64,000 nt of DNA from Cryobacterium sp. PAMC25264 (GCF_019443325.1 NZ_CP080383.1:3906001-3970000); one strand, 5' to 3'; counted from the stretch's first letter, positions 17,803 through 27,149 are shown. The notes: generated by a model not told the origin, from the sequence alone. Translations and numbers: made by a program.

Positions 17803-18843
17803 ATGGTCACTTCCCAGCGTCCCACCCCATCTCACCCGGTTCTCCGTCTCACCGAAGTCGTGGCACTGCGTTTTGACGGATTGCTTCCGTCCGCGGCCCT
17901 GCGGGAAGCCGGGGTTCCGCCGCACAGTTTCCAACGCCTCTGCGTCGAGGGCGTGCTGCACTGCATCCGCCGCGGCGTCTATGTGACGGAGGAGCGTTGG
18001 CGACGAGCGGATGCCGGCGAGCGGTACCGGCTTCTGGTTCGGGCGACCGCCCTGGCGGCACACAGCCAGCCCGTTTTCTCGCACCAGTCCGCGGCGGTGC
18101 TGCACGGCCTCCCGATCATCGGCGGATGGCCCGACACGGTGCACACCATCACCTCCGGTGCCAGCGGAGGCAGTAGAAACCGATTCACCACCGGACATCA
18201 GGGGCCTTCTCCGGAGGTCGTGGAGACCACATCAGGCTGCCAGCTCACATCGCTAGCGCGCACGCTCGTCGACGTGGCGGCGTCATCCTCGCTGCTGGTC
18301 GGGGTGACAATGCTGGACCATGCGCTGCGAGTGGGGCAGGAACGAGCCGCGCGGGCACGGGGCCCACGTGACGGCGGCCTCGCGGAGTCGACCCTGCCGG
18401 GGGTGACCAAGGAGGAACTGTACCGCGAGCTGGACGCCGTGAATCCTCGGACGGGGCGGCGTCGGGCGGAGCAGGCGATTGCGTTTGCGAGCCCGCTTGC
18501 GGCGAACCCGGGGGAGACGCTCAGCCGGGTGCGGATCTTCGAGCTGGGCTTCGAGGTGCCGGAACTGCAGGTGCGGTTCCCCGACATCCTGGGCGGTGAC
18601 GCCTGGGTGGACTTCTTCTGGCGCCGGGTGCGCAAGATCGGCGAGTTCGACGGGTTCCTCAAGTACGGATCGGGACCGGTGCTCGGCGACCGCGACCCGA
18701 GCTCGGTGGTGTGGGCGGAGAAGCAACGCGAGGATGCCCTGCGGGCCCGCGTGGACAGTTTCGACCGGTGGGGTTGGGAGGTGGCTTTCTCGTCGGCTCG
18801 GTTCTTCGCGTTCCTGACGGAGCGGGGTGTGCCCCGGGCGTGA
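17803..18843 (+). CDS. AbiEi-like antitoxin-family protein, no toxin partner
   Basis: A 346-residue protein. The first ~90 residues resemble the AbiEi/type IV antitoxin N-terminal winged-helix domain (REAGVPPHSFQRLCVEGVLHCIRRGVYV). The C-terminal part (IGEFDGFLKYG, near residue 285) resembles the DUF559/very-short-patch-repair-like fold frequent in actinobacteria. No AbiEii nucleotidyltransferase gene is adjacent, so a toxin-antitoxin role is unsupported; such solitary genes are common in Microbacteriaceae. ATG 17803 is preferred over a longer open frame because the earlier part runs through the repeat cluster. Confidence 0.6.
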   Translation: MVTSQRPTPSHPVLRLTEVVALRFDGLLPSAALREAGVPPHSFQRLCVEGVLHCIRRGVYVTEERWRRADAGERYRLLVRATALAAHSQPVFSHQSAAVLHGLPIIGGWPDTVHTITSGASGGSRNRFTTGHQGPSPEVVETTSGCQLTSLARTLVDVAASSSLLVGVTMLDHALRVGQERAARARGPRDGGLAESTLPGVTKEELYRELDAVNPRTGRRRAEQAIAFASPLAANPGETLSRVRIFELGFEVPELQVRFPDILGGDAWVDFFWRRVRKIGEFDGFLKYGSGPVLGDRDPSSVVWAEKQREDALRARVDSFDRWGWEVAFSSARFFAFLTERGVPRA

Positions 18844-18900
18844 GCAGGTGGCAGGTGGCAGGTGGCAGGTGGCAGGTGGCAGGTGAGCAGGTGGCAGGCG
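18844..18900. repeat. GCAGGTG heptanucleotide tandem repeat
   Basis: Six perfect GCAGGTG units (18844-18885) are followed by one extra A, another unit (18887-18893) and a degenerate GCAGGCG. The array begins directly after the stop codon of the AbiEi-like gene and is probably variable by slippage. Confidence 0.9.
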
Positions 18901-18993
18901 GCCGCGGGGCTGCCAGACGCCGGCCTCCGAATCGTCCGATCCACGGGCGATCTGCCGGCGCGATCCGTCAGCGCGATCCGTCAGCGCGGGCGG

Positions 18994-20055
18994 TCACGCG
19001 GTGGCTGACCGGCGTGCACTGGCCGTAGGCCGGAGGTCGTCGTGGGGGTCGGGCGGGTAACTCTGGGTAGATGCGCGCTCGATCAGTTCGGGGACCGACT
19101 GGCGAATGATCGAGTCGGCGCCGTTGATCCGGTCGAGGAGGGCGCTGAGCAGGTCCCGGCCGATGCGCTCGAAGTCCTGCCTCACGGTGGTGAGCGGGGG
19201 AGCCAGGTATTCGGCCTCTGGGACGTCGTCGAAACCGATCACGCTGATGTCGCCGGGAACCGATCGCCCCCGCACGGTCAACGCGTGCATGAGTCCTATC
19301 GCCATCTGGTCGTTCGCCACGAAGACCGCGCTGAGGGTGTCGAGGTCGCATTCCATGCCGAACCGGTACCCGGCCGACGGCGACCAGTCGCCCGTTCCGA
19401 TCACTCGGGTCTCGAGGCCTCGGGAGGCCAGCTCGTCGCGCCAGCCCCGCTCGCGTTCTCGCGCATCGACGGAGTCCCGGGGCCCGGCCAGGTGCGAGAT
19501 ATGCCGGTGACCCAGTTCGGCCAGGTGGGCGACGGCGCTGCGGGCGCCGGTGTACTGATCGGCACCCACTGTGGTGATGCCGGTGCGCGGCGTGGCCTCC
19601 AGCGCGACAACCGGGATGGCCAGTTCCATGCCCGCGACGACGTCGACGATGCCCTGGTGGCTGGTGATCACGGCGATCCCCTCCACGTTCTGGCGCAGAA
19701 AAGCTTCGACCACAGCCCGGATGGACGCCGGCTCGCTGTCGATCATGCTGGCGGTGAACACCGACCAGGACGCATCCCGGGCCGCGGCGTTGAAGTAGAG
19801 CTGGGTGGATGAGGGGCCGAACTCCGGCACGCCCGTGGCCATCAGCCCGATCGTGCGCGAGCGCCGGGTGACGAGTGCGCGCGCGGCCGGGGAGGGCACG
19901 TACCGCAGTTTCTTGATCGCCTCTTCGACGCGCACCCGCGTGGAGGCCCGCACATTGGGCAGGTCGTTGAGCACCCGGGAGACCGTCTGGTGGGACACCC
20001 CGGCGAGACGGGCGACGTCGAAGATCGTCGCCTGACGAGGTGTGTCCTCTCTCAC
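18994..20055 (-). CDS. LacI family transcriptional regulator
   Basis: A 353-residue repressor with helix-turn-helix DVARLAGVSHQTVSRVLNDL (about residues 13-32), hinge (SPAARALVTRRS) and a sugar-binding domain ending in FDDVPEAEY...LTTVRQDF. It resembles the protein at 9806, especially around ATRHLIDLGHRNI/AVAHLAELGHRHI, so the two may be paralogs. GTG 20055 lies behind GAAGAGG. It is followed leftward by no operon partner and lies 145 bases downstream of the orphan sugar-ABC ATPase gene on the same strand. It is therefore the likely controller of that ATPase and of the divergent YtfQ-type operon. Confidence 0.87.
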   Translation of the reverse strand: MREDTPRQATIFDVARLAGVSHQTVSRVLNDLPNVRASTRVRVEEAIKKLRYVPSPAARALVTRRSRTIGLMATGVPEFGPSSTQLYFNAAARDASWSVFTASMIDSEPASIRAVVEAFLRQNVEGIAVITSHQGIVDVVAGMELAIPVVALEATPRTGITTVGADQYTGARSAVAHLAELGHRHISHLAGPRDSVDARERERGWRDELASRGLETRVIGTGDWSPSAGYRFGMECDLDTLSAVFVANDQMAIGLMHALTVRGRSVPGDISVIGFDDVPEAEYLAPPLTTVRQDFERIGRDLLSALLDRINGADSIIRQSVPELIERASTQSYPPDPHDDLRPTASARRSATA

Positions 20056-20200
20056 TGGGTTCCCTCTTCCGGCGGCCTGTATCGCCCCGCGACAGCGGGG
20101 CCGGACGACTCACGCCGGAGGTCGACAGCCCCCGCCGGATAGTGTCCTAAAACGAACTGTAGTCGAGTGCCCGCGCGGTCAAGTGTCCCGCGCCGACCGG

Positions 20201-21784
20201 TCAGCGTCCCGCCCTCCGATCTCTCGGCTCGGCGATGCCGGCCCCCTCGGCGCCATCCTCGCCACCGTCCGCGATGGCGGCGAGCAGCCGGCCGACGGTG
20301 AGGTCGTTATTGGTGAGATCGCCGACCTTCCGGCGGTCCCGGAGCACCGCGACTCGGTGGCTGATCCGCAGGACCTCCTCGAGCTCGGCCGAGATGAACA
20401 CCACGGCCAGGCCGTTCTCGGCCAGGTCGGAGACGAGCTTCTGGATCTCGGCCTTGGCGCCCACATCGATGCCGCGGGTGGGTTCGTCGAGGATGAGCAG
20501 GCGCGGCGCGATGGCCAGCCAGCGGGCCAGGAGGACCTTCTGCTGGTTGCCGCCGGACAGGTTGCGTACCAGGGCGTTCGGGTCGTTCGGGCGGATGTTG
20601 AGCGCCTGGATGTAACTGGCCGCGAGTTCGTTCTGCCGCTTGCGGGGTATCCGCCGCGCCCAACCCAGGTCGGCCTGGAGGGCCAGTGCGATGTTGTCGC
20701 GGATGGTGAGATCGCCGATGATGCCCTCGGTGCGGCGGTCCTCCGACGCGTAGGCGATGCGCTGCCGCAGGGCGTTTCGCGGGCTGCGGAACCGCCGGAC
20801 CCGCCCGTCGACGCGGATCTCGCCGGTGTCGGGCCGGTCGATGCCCGCGAGCAGCCGCGCAAGCTCGGTGCGACCCGAACCGAGCAGGCCGGCCACGCCG
20901 ACGATCTCGCCCTCGTGTACCGACAGGTCCAGTGGGGTGATGCCGCCGTCGCGGCCCAACCCGATTGCGGTGAGCAGTGGCGGATCGACGAGCAGATTGT
21001 CTTCGAGGTCGCTCTCGCTGGTGCGGGCCTGGATGTCGACGAGCACCGAGAGGTCCTTGCCGATCATCTTGTGCACAAGGTCGATGCGGAGGAGTTCATC
21101 CGTGAGGTACTCGCCCACGAGCCGGCCGTCCCGCAGCACGGTGAGCCGGTCGGAGATTTCGTAGACCTGCTCCAGGAAGTGGGAGATGAAGAGGATGGCG
21201 ACGCCGGACTCCTTGAAGCCGGCGATCACCCGGAACAGCTCGGTGACCTCGTCGTTGTCCAGGCTCGAGGTCGGTTCGTCGAGGATCAGCACCTTGGGTC
21301 GCACCACGATGGCCCGTGCGATGGCGACGAGCTGCTGCACGGCCGGGGAGTGGTCGGACAACCGCGACGACGGGTCGATGTCGAGGTTCATGGTCTGCAA
21401 CAACTCGGCGGTGCGCCGCCGGGCGGCAGGCCAGTCGATGGTGCCCCACCGGCGTCGGGGTTCCCGGCCGAGCATGACGTTCTCGGTCACGCTCAGATTC
21501 GGCAGGAGGTTGACCTCCTGATAGACGGTGCTGACCCCTGCGCGCTGGGCGTCGGCAGGCCCGGTGAAATGCACCGGAGCACCATCGATCTCGATGGAGC
21601 CGTGGTCGATCGACTGAACGCCCGTCAGGGCCTTGATCAGGGTGCTCTTGCCCGCGCCGTTCTCGCCCATGAGCGAGTGCACCTCGCCGGGGAACATCCG
21701 GAAATCCACGTCGTCGAGAGCCCGTGCCCCGGGGAACTCCACCGTGATGCCGGTCATCCGCACCAGCGGTTCAGGCGCGCTCAC
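20201..21784 (-). CDS. orphan sugar ABC transporter ATP-binding protein
   Basis: A 527-residue tandem ATPase of the RbsA/MglA/YtfR group: Walker [10 protein letters not shown] (about 39-47) and LILDEPTSSLD in the first half, GLLGSGRTE and LSGGNQQK plus [11 protein letters not shown] in the second. It is clearly related to the ATPase at 23261 (shared VSTVYQEVNL and AYASEDRRTEGIIGDLTIR-like stretches). No binding protein or permease gene lies on its strand. It is divergent from a complete importer and may share or replace that importer's ATPase. GTG 21784 is the start, with no strong ribosome binding site visible. The C-terminal 25 residues are a non-conserved charged tail. Confidence 0.85.
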   Translation of the reverse strand: MSAPEPLVRMTGITVEFPGARALDDVDFRMFPGEVHSLMGENGAGKSTLIKALTGVQSIDHGSIEIDGAPVHFTGPADAQRAGVSTVYQEVNLLPNLSVTENVMLGREPRRRWGTIDWPAARRRTAELLQTMNLDIDPSSRLSDHSPAVQQLVAIARAIVVRPKVLILDEPTSSLDNDEVTELFRVIAGFKESGVAILFISHFLEQVYEISDRLTVLRDGRLVGEYLTDELLRIDLVHKMIGKDLSVLVDIQARTSESDLEDNLLVDPPLLTAIGLGRDGGITPLDLSVHEGEIVGVAGLLGSGRTELARLLAGIDRPDTGEIRVDGRVRRFRSPRNALRQRIAYASEDRRTEGIIGDLTIRDNIALALQADLGWARRIPRKRQNELAASYIQALNIRPNDPNALVRNLSGGNQQKVLLARWLAIAPRLLILDEPTRGIDVGAKAEIQKLVSDLAENGLAVVFISAELEEVLRISHRVAVLRDRRKVGDLTNNDLTVGRLLAAIADGGEDGAEGAGIAEPRDRRAGR

Positions 21785-22148
21785 GGCGCCCGCCCGGCCG
21801 CATTCGTGCGCCGGCAGGCAGCAGCGTCACTGCACGTGTGCACTCTCGCGAACCTCCTCGTCCACCTGAATGTTAGGGTTCACAACCGGATGCCGCAACT
21901 GCGCGGCCCCGCGCTCGGCCGCTGGAGAAAGGGCCTTGACAATCTGAAGGGCCCAGTTGTAGCCTCCGTGTGACGCAATTGTGAAGGCTAACAATTCGAA
22001 AATGACGACGAGGTCAGCGATGACCGACCTGCACACGTCGCCCAATTGTTAGCGATCACAGGACGCTTTGCACCGAAGCCAAGTCCAGTTGGACGCATTC
22101 ACACTGTTGACACGTAGACCGTGTCGGCAGATCTCAAGGAGGAGATCC
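21785..22148. promoter_or_regulatory. divergent regulatory region with three TGTTAG/TCACA operator-like repeats
   Basis: This gene-free stretch separates the orphan ATPase gene from the YtfQ-type gene. It holds TGTTAGGGTTCACA (21871-21884), the inverse-oriented TGTGAAGGCTAACA (21980-21993) and TGTTAGCGATCACA (22047-22060). These fit one consensus, TGTTAGNNNTCACA, typical of LacI/GalR operators. The LacI-type regulator at 20055 is the natural candidate. No clear -35/-10 pair was identified. A strong AAGGAGG lies before ATG 22149. Confidence 0.6.
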
Positions 22149-23144
22149 ATGGCACACACAGCACGATTCCGGGCATTCGCGGGTTTGGCCCTCGCCGGAG
22201 CGATGGCATTGAGCATCACGGCCTGTTCTGCAGGCTCAAGCGACGAGGGGTCCGCCCCGGCTGGCGATGACATCGTCACCGTCGGTTTCGTCGCCGTCGG
22301 CCCCGAGGGCGGCTGGCGCACCGCGAACGAGAAGAACATCCAGGACTCGTTCTCCACGGAGAACGGCTTCGACCTCAAGTACGCACCGGCCACCAATGGA
22401 GACCAGAACTCGCAGATCACCGCGTTCACGTCGTTCATCGACGAGGGCGTCGACGTGATCCTGCTCTCCGCCACAGAGGCCACCGGCTGGGAGGACGTGC
22501 TCAAGCGGGCTCAGGAAGCCGAGATCCCCGTGGTGCTCCTCGACCGCGGCATCGAGCCGAACGACGAGAGCCTGTACACGAGCCGCATCGCACCGGACAA
22601 CGTGGGCATCAGCGCGTCGGCCGCCGAATGGGCCAACTCGCAGTTCCCGGATGGCGCCAACTACGTGGTCCTCGAAGGCCCGCCCGGCCTGTCGGTTGTG
22701 AACGACCGCAATAAGGGTTGGGACGCGAACGTGGCCGACAACCTGGTCAAGCTCGAGAGCCAGTCCGCCAACTGGTCCACCGAAGAAGCCAAGAGCGTCT
22801 TCGAGACGATGCTCAAGGCCAACAACAACAACATCCAGCTCGTCTTCGCCCAGAACGACGAGATGGGCCTTGGCGCCGCCCTGGCCGTTGAGGAAGCCGG
22901 CCTCAAGCCCGGCACCGATGTGAAGATCATCACCATCGACGGCACCAAGGCCGCGCTCGAGGCACTCGCTGCCGGACGGCTCAGCTTCGTCGCCGAGTAC
23001 AACCCGCTGTTCGGTGATGACGCCATCTCCGTGGTGAAGGCCGCACTGGCCGGCGACTCCGTCGAGTCCAGCATCGTCGTGCCGAGCACGACGTTCGACT
23101 CCCCTGAAGCGGCCACCACGGCGCTGCCCGACCGCCAGTACTAG
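22149..23144 (+). CDS. ytfQ: sugar-binding lipoprotein, YtfQ-like (galactofuranose type)
   Basis: A 331-residue lipoprotein: lipobox ending at C26 (LSITAC), then a periplasmic-binding-protein-1 domain opening with VTVGFVAVGPEGGWRTANEKN, close to the YtfQ pattern. Further hallmarks are AFTSFIDEGVDVILLSATEATGW-like and VVLLDRGIE segments. E. coli YtfQ binds galactofuranose; the ligand here is unproved. It heads a four-gene operon with an ATPase and two permeases. The strong ribosome binding site and the hairpin after the gene favour high binding-protein output. Confidence 0.88.
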   Translation: MAHTARFRAFAGLALAGAMALSITACSAGSSDEGSAPAGDDIVTVGFVAVGPEGGWRTANEKNIQDSFSTENGFDLKYAPATNGDQNSQITAFTSFIDEGVDVILLSATEATGWEDVLKRAQEAEIPVVLLDRGIEPNDESLYTSRIAPDNVGISASAAEWANSQFPDGANYVVLEGPPGLSVVNDRNKGWDANVADNLVKLESQSANWSTEEAKSVFETMLKANNNNIQLVFAQNDEMGLGAALAVEEAGLKPGTDVKIITIDGTKAALEALAAGRLSFVAEYNPLFGDDAISVVKAALAGDSVESSIVVPSTTFDSPEAATTALPDRQY

Positions 23145-23152
23145 CTCCGACA

Positions 23153-23190
23153 GTGCCCGTTCCCGTGGCCGGTGCCACGGGAACGGGCAC
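23153..23190 (+). terminator. strong hairpin between ytfQ and ytfR
   Basis: Seventeen-base perfect arms (GTGCCCGTTCCCGTGGC) enclose CGGT. No T-run follows. Its position right behind a binding-protein gene parallels the hairpin at 14598. Confidence 0.75.
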
Positions 23191-23260
23191 GCCCCATCCG
23201 TGGCAGGTGCCACGCAACTCAACGACGAGGCCGGCCGACCGGCAGAACGACCAGGCAAAC

Positions 23261-24787
23261 ATGGCAGCGACAGAGCCGATCGTCGAGATGGAGAACATCT
23301 CGATCGAGTTCCCGGGGGTCAAAGCCCTCCAGGACGTGAACTTCCGACTCTTCCCCGGCGAGGTGCACACCCTGATGGGTGAGAACGGTGCGGGCAAGTC
23401 CACCCTCATCAAGGCCCTCACCGGCGTGTACAAGATCGACTCCGGCAGCATCAAGGTCGCCGGCGGGCCACGCCGGTTCACCGGAACGGCCGACGCGCAG
23501 AGCGCCGGCATCTCGACCGTGTATCAAGAGGTCAACCTCTGCGACAACCTCACCGTCGGCGAGAACGTGATGCTCGGCCACGAGGTGCACGGGCGGATGG
23601 GCATCAATTGGCACAAGACCAACCTCGCCGCTCACGATGCCCTGGTGCGGCTGGGCCTGGGCGGTCTGGACCCCAAGGCCCCGCTTTCCAGCATCTCCCT
23701 CGCGCTGCAGCAGCTCGTCGCGATCAGCCGCGCCATGGTCACCAATTCCAAGGTACTGATCCTCGACGAACCCACCTCGAGCCTCGACGCCAACGAGGTC
23801 GAAGGCCTCTTCGCCGTGATCCGGCGCCTGCGCGACGAGGGTGTCGCCATCCTCTTCGTCTCGCACTTTCTCGACCAGGTCTATGCCATCAGTGACCGGC
23901 TCACGGTGCTGCGGAACGGCGAATTCGTCGGCGAGCACATGACCCAGGACCTCGCCCGCGGCCAGCTCATCTCCATGATGATCGGCAAGGACGTCGATAC
24001 CCTCAACTCCCTCGGTTCCAACCGCGGCCGGGCCGAGCATGCCGTGGGCGCGCCGTACTACAGCGCCAAGAACCTCGGCCGGCAGGGGTCCATCGAACCC
24101 GTCGATATTGACGTGCACGCCGGCGAAGTGGTCGGCCTGGCCGGACTGCTCGGCTCCGGCCGCACCGAACTCGGCCGCTTGATCTACGGCGCCGACCGGC
24201 CCGACTCCGGTGACGTCACGATCGACGGCGTCGCGACCGAGGTGCACACGCCGGTCGCCGCGCTGGCCCGCAAGATCGCCTTCTCCACCGAGAACCGCCG
24301 CGACGAGGGCATCATCGGCGACCTCACCGTGCGCGAGAACCTGATTCTGGCCGTCCAGGCCAGACGCGGATGGGCCCGGCCGCTGTCCCGTCGCGAACAG
24401 AACGAGATCTGCGCCAAGTACCTCGTAGAACTCAACGTGCGGCCCGCCGACCCCGAGCGCGCCATCCGCAATCTCTCCGGCGGCAACCAGCAGAAGGTCC
24501 TGCTGGGCCGCTGGCTCGCCACCAACCCTGAGTTGTTGATCCTCGACGAACCGACCCGGGGGATCGACGTGGGAGCCAAGGCCGAGATCCAGGAGACCAT
24601 CGCCGCACTCGCCGAAGACGGCATGTCAGTGGTGTTCATCTCCTCGGAGCTCGAAGAGGTGGTGCGGCTGAGCGAACGCATCATCGTGTTGAAGGACCAC
24701 CGTAAGATCGGCGAGATCACCAACGGACCACTCGTCACCGCCGAAACCATCGTCGACATCATCGCTTCCGAAGGGAGCAGCGAATGA
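23261..24787 (+). CDS. ytfR: sugar ABC transporter ATP-binding protein, YtfR-like
   Basis: A 508-residue tandem ATPase with Walker [38 protein letters not shown] and [14 protein letters not shown] 23261 is preferred: a longer open frame reaches back into the hairpin after ytfQ and lacks conserved sequence, whereas PIVEMENISIEFPGVKAL follows this start directly. The gene overlaps the next by four bases (ATGA). It supplies energy for YtfQ-dependent uptake and is the closest relative of the divergent orphan ATPase at 20201. Confidence 0.92.
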   Translation: MAATEPIVEMENISIEFPGVKALQDVNFRLFPGEVHTLMGENGAGKSTLIKALTGVYKIDSGSIKVAGGPRRFTGTADAQSAGISTVYQEVNLCDNLTVGENVMLGHEVHGRMGINWHKTNLAAHDALVRLGLGGLDPKAPLSSISLALQQLVAISRAMVTNSKVLILDEPTSSLDANEVEGLFAVIRRLRDEGVAILFVSHFLDQVYAISDRLTVLRNGEFVGEHMTQDLARGQLISMMIGKDVDTLNSLGSNRGRAEHAVGAPYYSAKNLGRQGSIEPVDIDVHAGEVVGLAGLLGSGRTELGRLIYGADRPDSGDVTIDGVATEVHTPVAALARKIAFSTENRRDEGIIGDLTVRENLILAVQARRGWARPLSRREQNEICAKYLVELNVRPADPERAIRNLSGGNQQKVLLGRWLATNPELLILDEPTRGIDVGAKAEIQETIAALAEDGMSVVFISSELEEVVRLSERIIVLKDHRKIGEITNGPLVTAETIVDIIASEGSSE

Positions 24788-25866
24788 GCGCCCCCGTGTC
24801 GCGTCAGCCGTCAGCCATGCAGTTCGTCACCCGGCTCTTCCACCAGCCGTACGTCTGGGCGATCGTGGCCCTGCTCCTGCTGCTGGTGATCAACCTGACC
24901 AAGAACCCCGGTTACCTGGGGGTGTCGGTCAACCCCGCCACCGGCAACCTGTCTGGAAACGTCATCGACATCCTGCGGGCGAGCGCGCCGATCATGATGA
25001 TCGCCGTGGGCATGACCCTGGTGATCGCCACCCGCGGCATCGACCTGTCGGTGGGGTCGGTGATGGCCGTGGCCGGCGCCGTCTCGATGGAGTTCATGCA
25101 GAACGCCGGCACCGGCAGCTTCGGTACCGCAGCGATCGCCGTGATCCTGGCGCTGGGAATCAGCGCGGTGCTCGGCACCCTCAATGGCATCCTGGTGTCG
25201 ATCGTGGGCCTGCAGCCGTTCATCACCACCCTGGTGATGATGCTCGCCGGGCGCGGCTTAGCCAAGGTGATCACCTCCGGCCAGAACACCTCCGCCACCA
25301 ACGAGTCGTTCCGCTGGCTCGCCAACGGCACCGTGCTGGGCTTCCCGGTGGTGTTCGTGATCGCCGTCGTGATCGTCGCCGTGCTCGCGGCCCTGGTTCG
25401 CCGCACGGCCCTGGGGCTCATGATCGAATCCATCGGTATCAACCCGAAGGCCGCCCGGATGGCCGGTATTCGACCGGTGGGCATTCTGATCTCCGTATAT
25501 ATAGTGAGCGCCGTGCTCGCCGGTGTGGCCGGGATCTTCAGCACCGCCAGCGTCATGACCGTCGAGGTCGCCAAGACCGGCATGACCGCCGAGATGGATG
25601 CCATCCTGGCCGTCGTGATCGGCGGCACCTCGCTGGCCGGTGGCAAGTTCTCGCTGACCGGCAGCATCATCGGCGCCCTGCTCATCGCGACGCTCGACAA
25701 GACCATCGTCTACATGTCGATCCCGTCATCGGCCACGCCGGCGTTCAAGGCCATCGTGATCGTGGTGATCTGCCTGCTGCAGTCGCCGCGGGTGCGCGCA
25801 CTGTTCAACCAACGAAAAGCCAGCACCACCAGACCCCACACCCGGAAGGAAGCCGTGTCGGCATGA
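24784..25866 (+). CDS. ytfT: sugar ABC transporter permease, YtfT-like
   Basis: A 360-residue membrane protein with about nine to ten hydrophobic segments and the family motif TRGIDLSVGSVMA near residue 82. VIGGTSLAGGKFSLTGSIIG lies near residue 280. Overlaps of four bases with both neighbours indicate coupled translation. Two distinct permeases in one operon match the E. coli YtfT/YjfF arrangement rather than the single-permease ribose system. Confidence 0.9.
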   Translation: MSAPVSRQPSAMQFVTRLFHQPYVWAIVALLLLLVINLTKNPGYLGVSVNPATGNLSGNVIDILRASAPIMMIAVGMTLVIATRGIDLSVGSVMAVAGAVSMEFMQNAGTGSFGTAAIAVILALGISAVLGTLNGILVSIVGLQPFITTLVMMLAGRGLAKVITSGQNTSATNESFRWLANGTVLGFPVVFVIAVVIVAVLAALVRRTALGLMIESIGINPKAARMAGIRPVGILISVYIVSAVLAGVAGIFSTASVMTVEVAKTGMTAEMDAILAVVIGGTSLAGGKFSLTGSIIGALLIATLDKTIVYMSIPSSATPAFKAIVIVVICLLQSPRVRALFNQRKASTTRPHTRKEAVSA

Positions 25867-26888
25867 CCACCACGCTGATCGACAAGCCGGCTGCGCCGTC
25901 ACGATTCTCACGCCTCAAGCCCAACCTGGAAACGCTGCCGACCCTCGCGGCCGTGGCGATCTTCATCGGCATGCTCATCTACGGTGAGATCGCCTACGGC
26001 CGGATCATGCAGTTCAGCACCATTTCCAACCTGCTGATCAACAATGCCTACCTCATCATCCTGGCGGTGGGACTCACCTTCGTGATCCTCACCGGCGGCA
26101 TCGATCTCTCGGTGGGTGCGGTGATTGCCATCAGCAGCCTCGTGGGGGTGATGCTGGCCAATGCCGGCTGGAATCCCATCGTCGTGATCGTGCTGATGAT
26201 CCTGATCGGGTCCACCTTCGGTCTGGCCTCGGGTGTGCTGATCCAGTACTTCAATGTGCAACCCTTCATCGCGACGCTCGCGATGATGTTCCTGGCCCGG
26301 GGCCTTGCGGCTATCCTGAGCACCACCCCGCAGCGACTGGAAGACGACTCGCCCATCCGTACCCTCTCCACGGAGTGGAAGGTCTACGACGGGCCCAAGA
26401 TCAATGACCTCGTCACGACCCCCAACGTGCTCATCGCGGCCGTCGTCGTGATCGTGGCGTTCTTCCTGCTGCACCGCACCCGGTTCGGCCGCACCGTCTA
26501 CGCGATCGGTGGCTCCGAGCAGTCCGCGCTGCTGATGGGCCTGCCCGTGGTGCGCACCAAACTGCTGATCTACGTCATCAGCGGCTCCCTCGCTGGACTG
26601 GCCGCCGTGGTGTACACGTCCAAGCTCGGCATCGCGCAGAACATCACCGGCGTCGGCTGGGAGCTCGACGCCATCGCCGCGGTGATCATCGGCGGAACGC
26701 TGCTGACCGGCGGCGCGGGTTTCGTGCTCGGCTCGGTGATCGGCGCCCTCGTGCTCGGACTGATGAACGTGCTCGTCACCCGCGACGGCGGCATCCCGCC
26801 GGAAGCCACCACGATCATCACCGGTGGCATCCTGCTGGCCTTCGTGCTGCTGCAGAGAGTGGTCGTGTCGCGCAAGCGCAAGACCTGA
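25863..26888 (+). CDS. yjfF: sugar ABC transporter permease, YjfF-like
   Basis: A 341-residue permease with LTGGIDLSVGAVIA near residue 77, VYAIGGSEQSALLMGL near 215 and IIGGTLLTGGAGFVLGS near 277, all typical of the monosaccharide-permease family. ATG 25863 overlaps the preceding stop. It is the partner of the YtfT-like permease in the channel and the last gene of the operon, followed by a long GC-rich hairpin. Confidence 0.9.
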   Translation: MTTTLIDKPAAPSRFSRLKPNLETLPTLAAVAIFIGMLIYGEIAYGRIMQFSTISNLLINNAYLIILAVGLTFVILTGGIDLSVGAVIAISSLVGVMLANAGWNPIVVIVLMILIGSTFGLASGVLIQYFNVQPFIATLAMMFLARGLAAILSTTPQRLEDDSPIRTLSTEWKVYDGPKINDLVTTPNVLIAAVVVIVAFFLLHRTRFGRTVYAIGGSEQSALLMGLPVVRTKLLIYVISGSLAGLAAVVYTSKLGIAQNITGVGWELDAIAAVIIGGTLLTGGAGFVLGSVIGALVLGLMNVLVTRDGGIPPEATTIITGGILLAFVLLQRVVVSRKRKT

Positions 26889-26908
26889 GCCGCTGAGGGG
26901 AGAGGAAT

Positions 26909-26959
26909 GAGGCCCCGCGGGCCCCGCGGTAGACACCGCCGCAGGGCCCGCGGGGCCTC
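26909..26959 (+). terminator. terminator hairpin of the ytfQRT-yjfF operon
   Basis: Outer arms GAGGCCCCGCGGGCCC and their complement are 16 perfect pairs. Inner CGCGGT/ACCGC can extend the stem. It lies 20 bases after the yjfF stop and lacks a long T-run. Confidence 0.75.
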
Positions 26960-27149
26960 TGTCGTTGCCGGGGTAGCAGAGGCATTCACGTTGCAGCCCA
27001 GGGCGGGGGACGGATCCGCTGGTGACGCGCCCGACGCGCCCGACGCGCGCGAAGCCGGATTCCACAGGGTGAAATCCCCACTTCCCCGAACCTGTGGATA
27101 ACTTGGCCGTCGGCCGCGTAATCCTGCGGTGTCAGACGGTCGCGCCCTG
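26960..27149. other. gene-free stretch with a perfect DnaA box and a 9-bp triple repeat
   Basis: This is the upstream part of the 500-base gap before nrdH. It holds three tandem units of GACGCGCCC (27024-27050, the last altered at one base). TGTGGATAA at 27093-27101 is the perfect complement of the DnaA box TTATCCACA. No convincing gene is present. Confidence 0.6.

Noticed and set aside
17803..18843. Complete AbiE toxin-antitoxin system
   Set aside because: Only an AbiEi-like gene is present; no AbiEii nucleotidyltransferase follows or precedes it.
18844..18900. CRISPR-like repeat array
   Set aside because: Units of seven bases without spacers are a simple tandem repeat, not a CRISPR. No cas gene or repeat-spacer array was seen anywhere.
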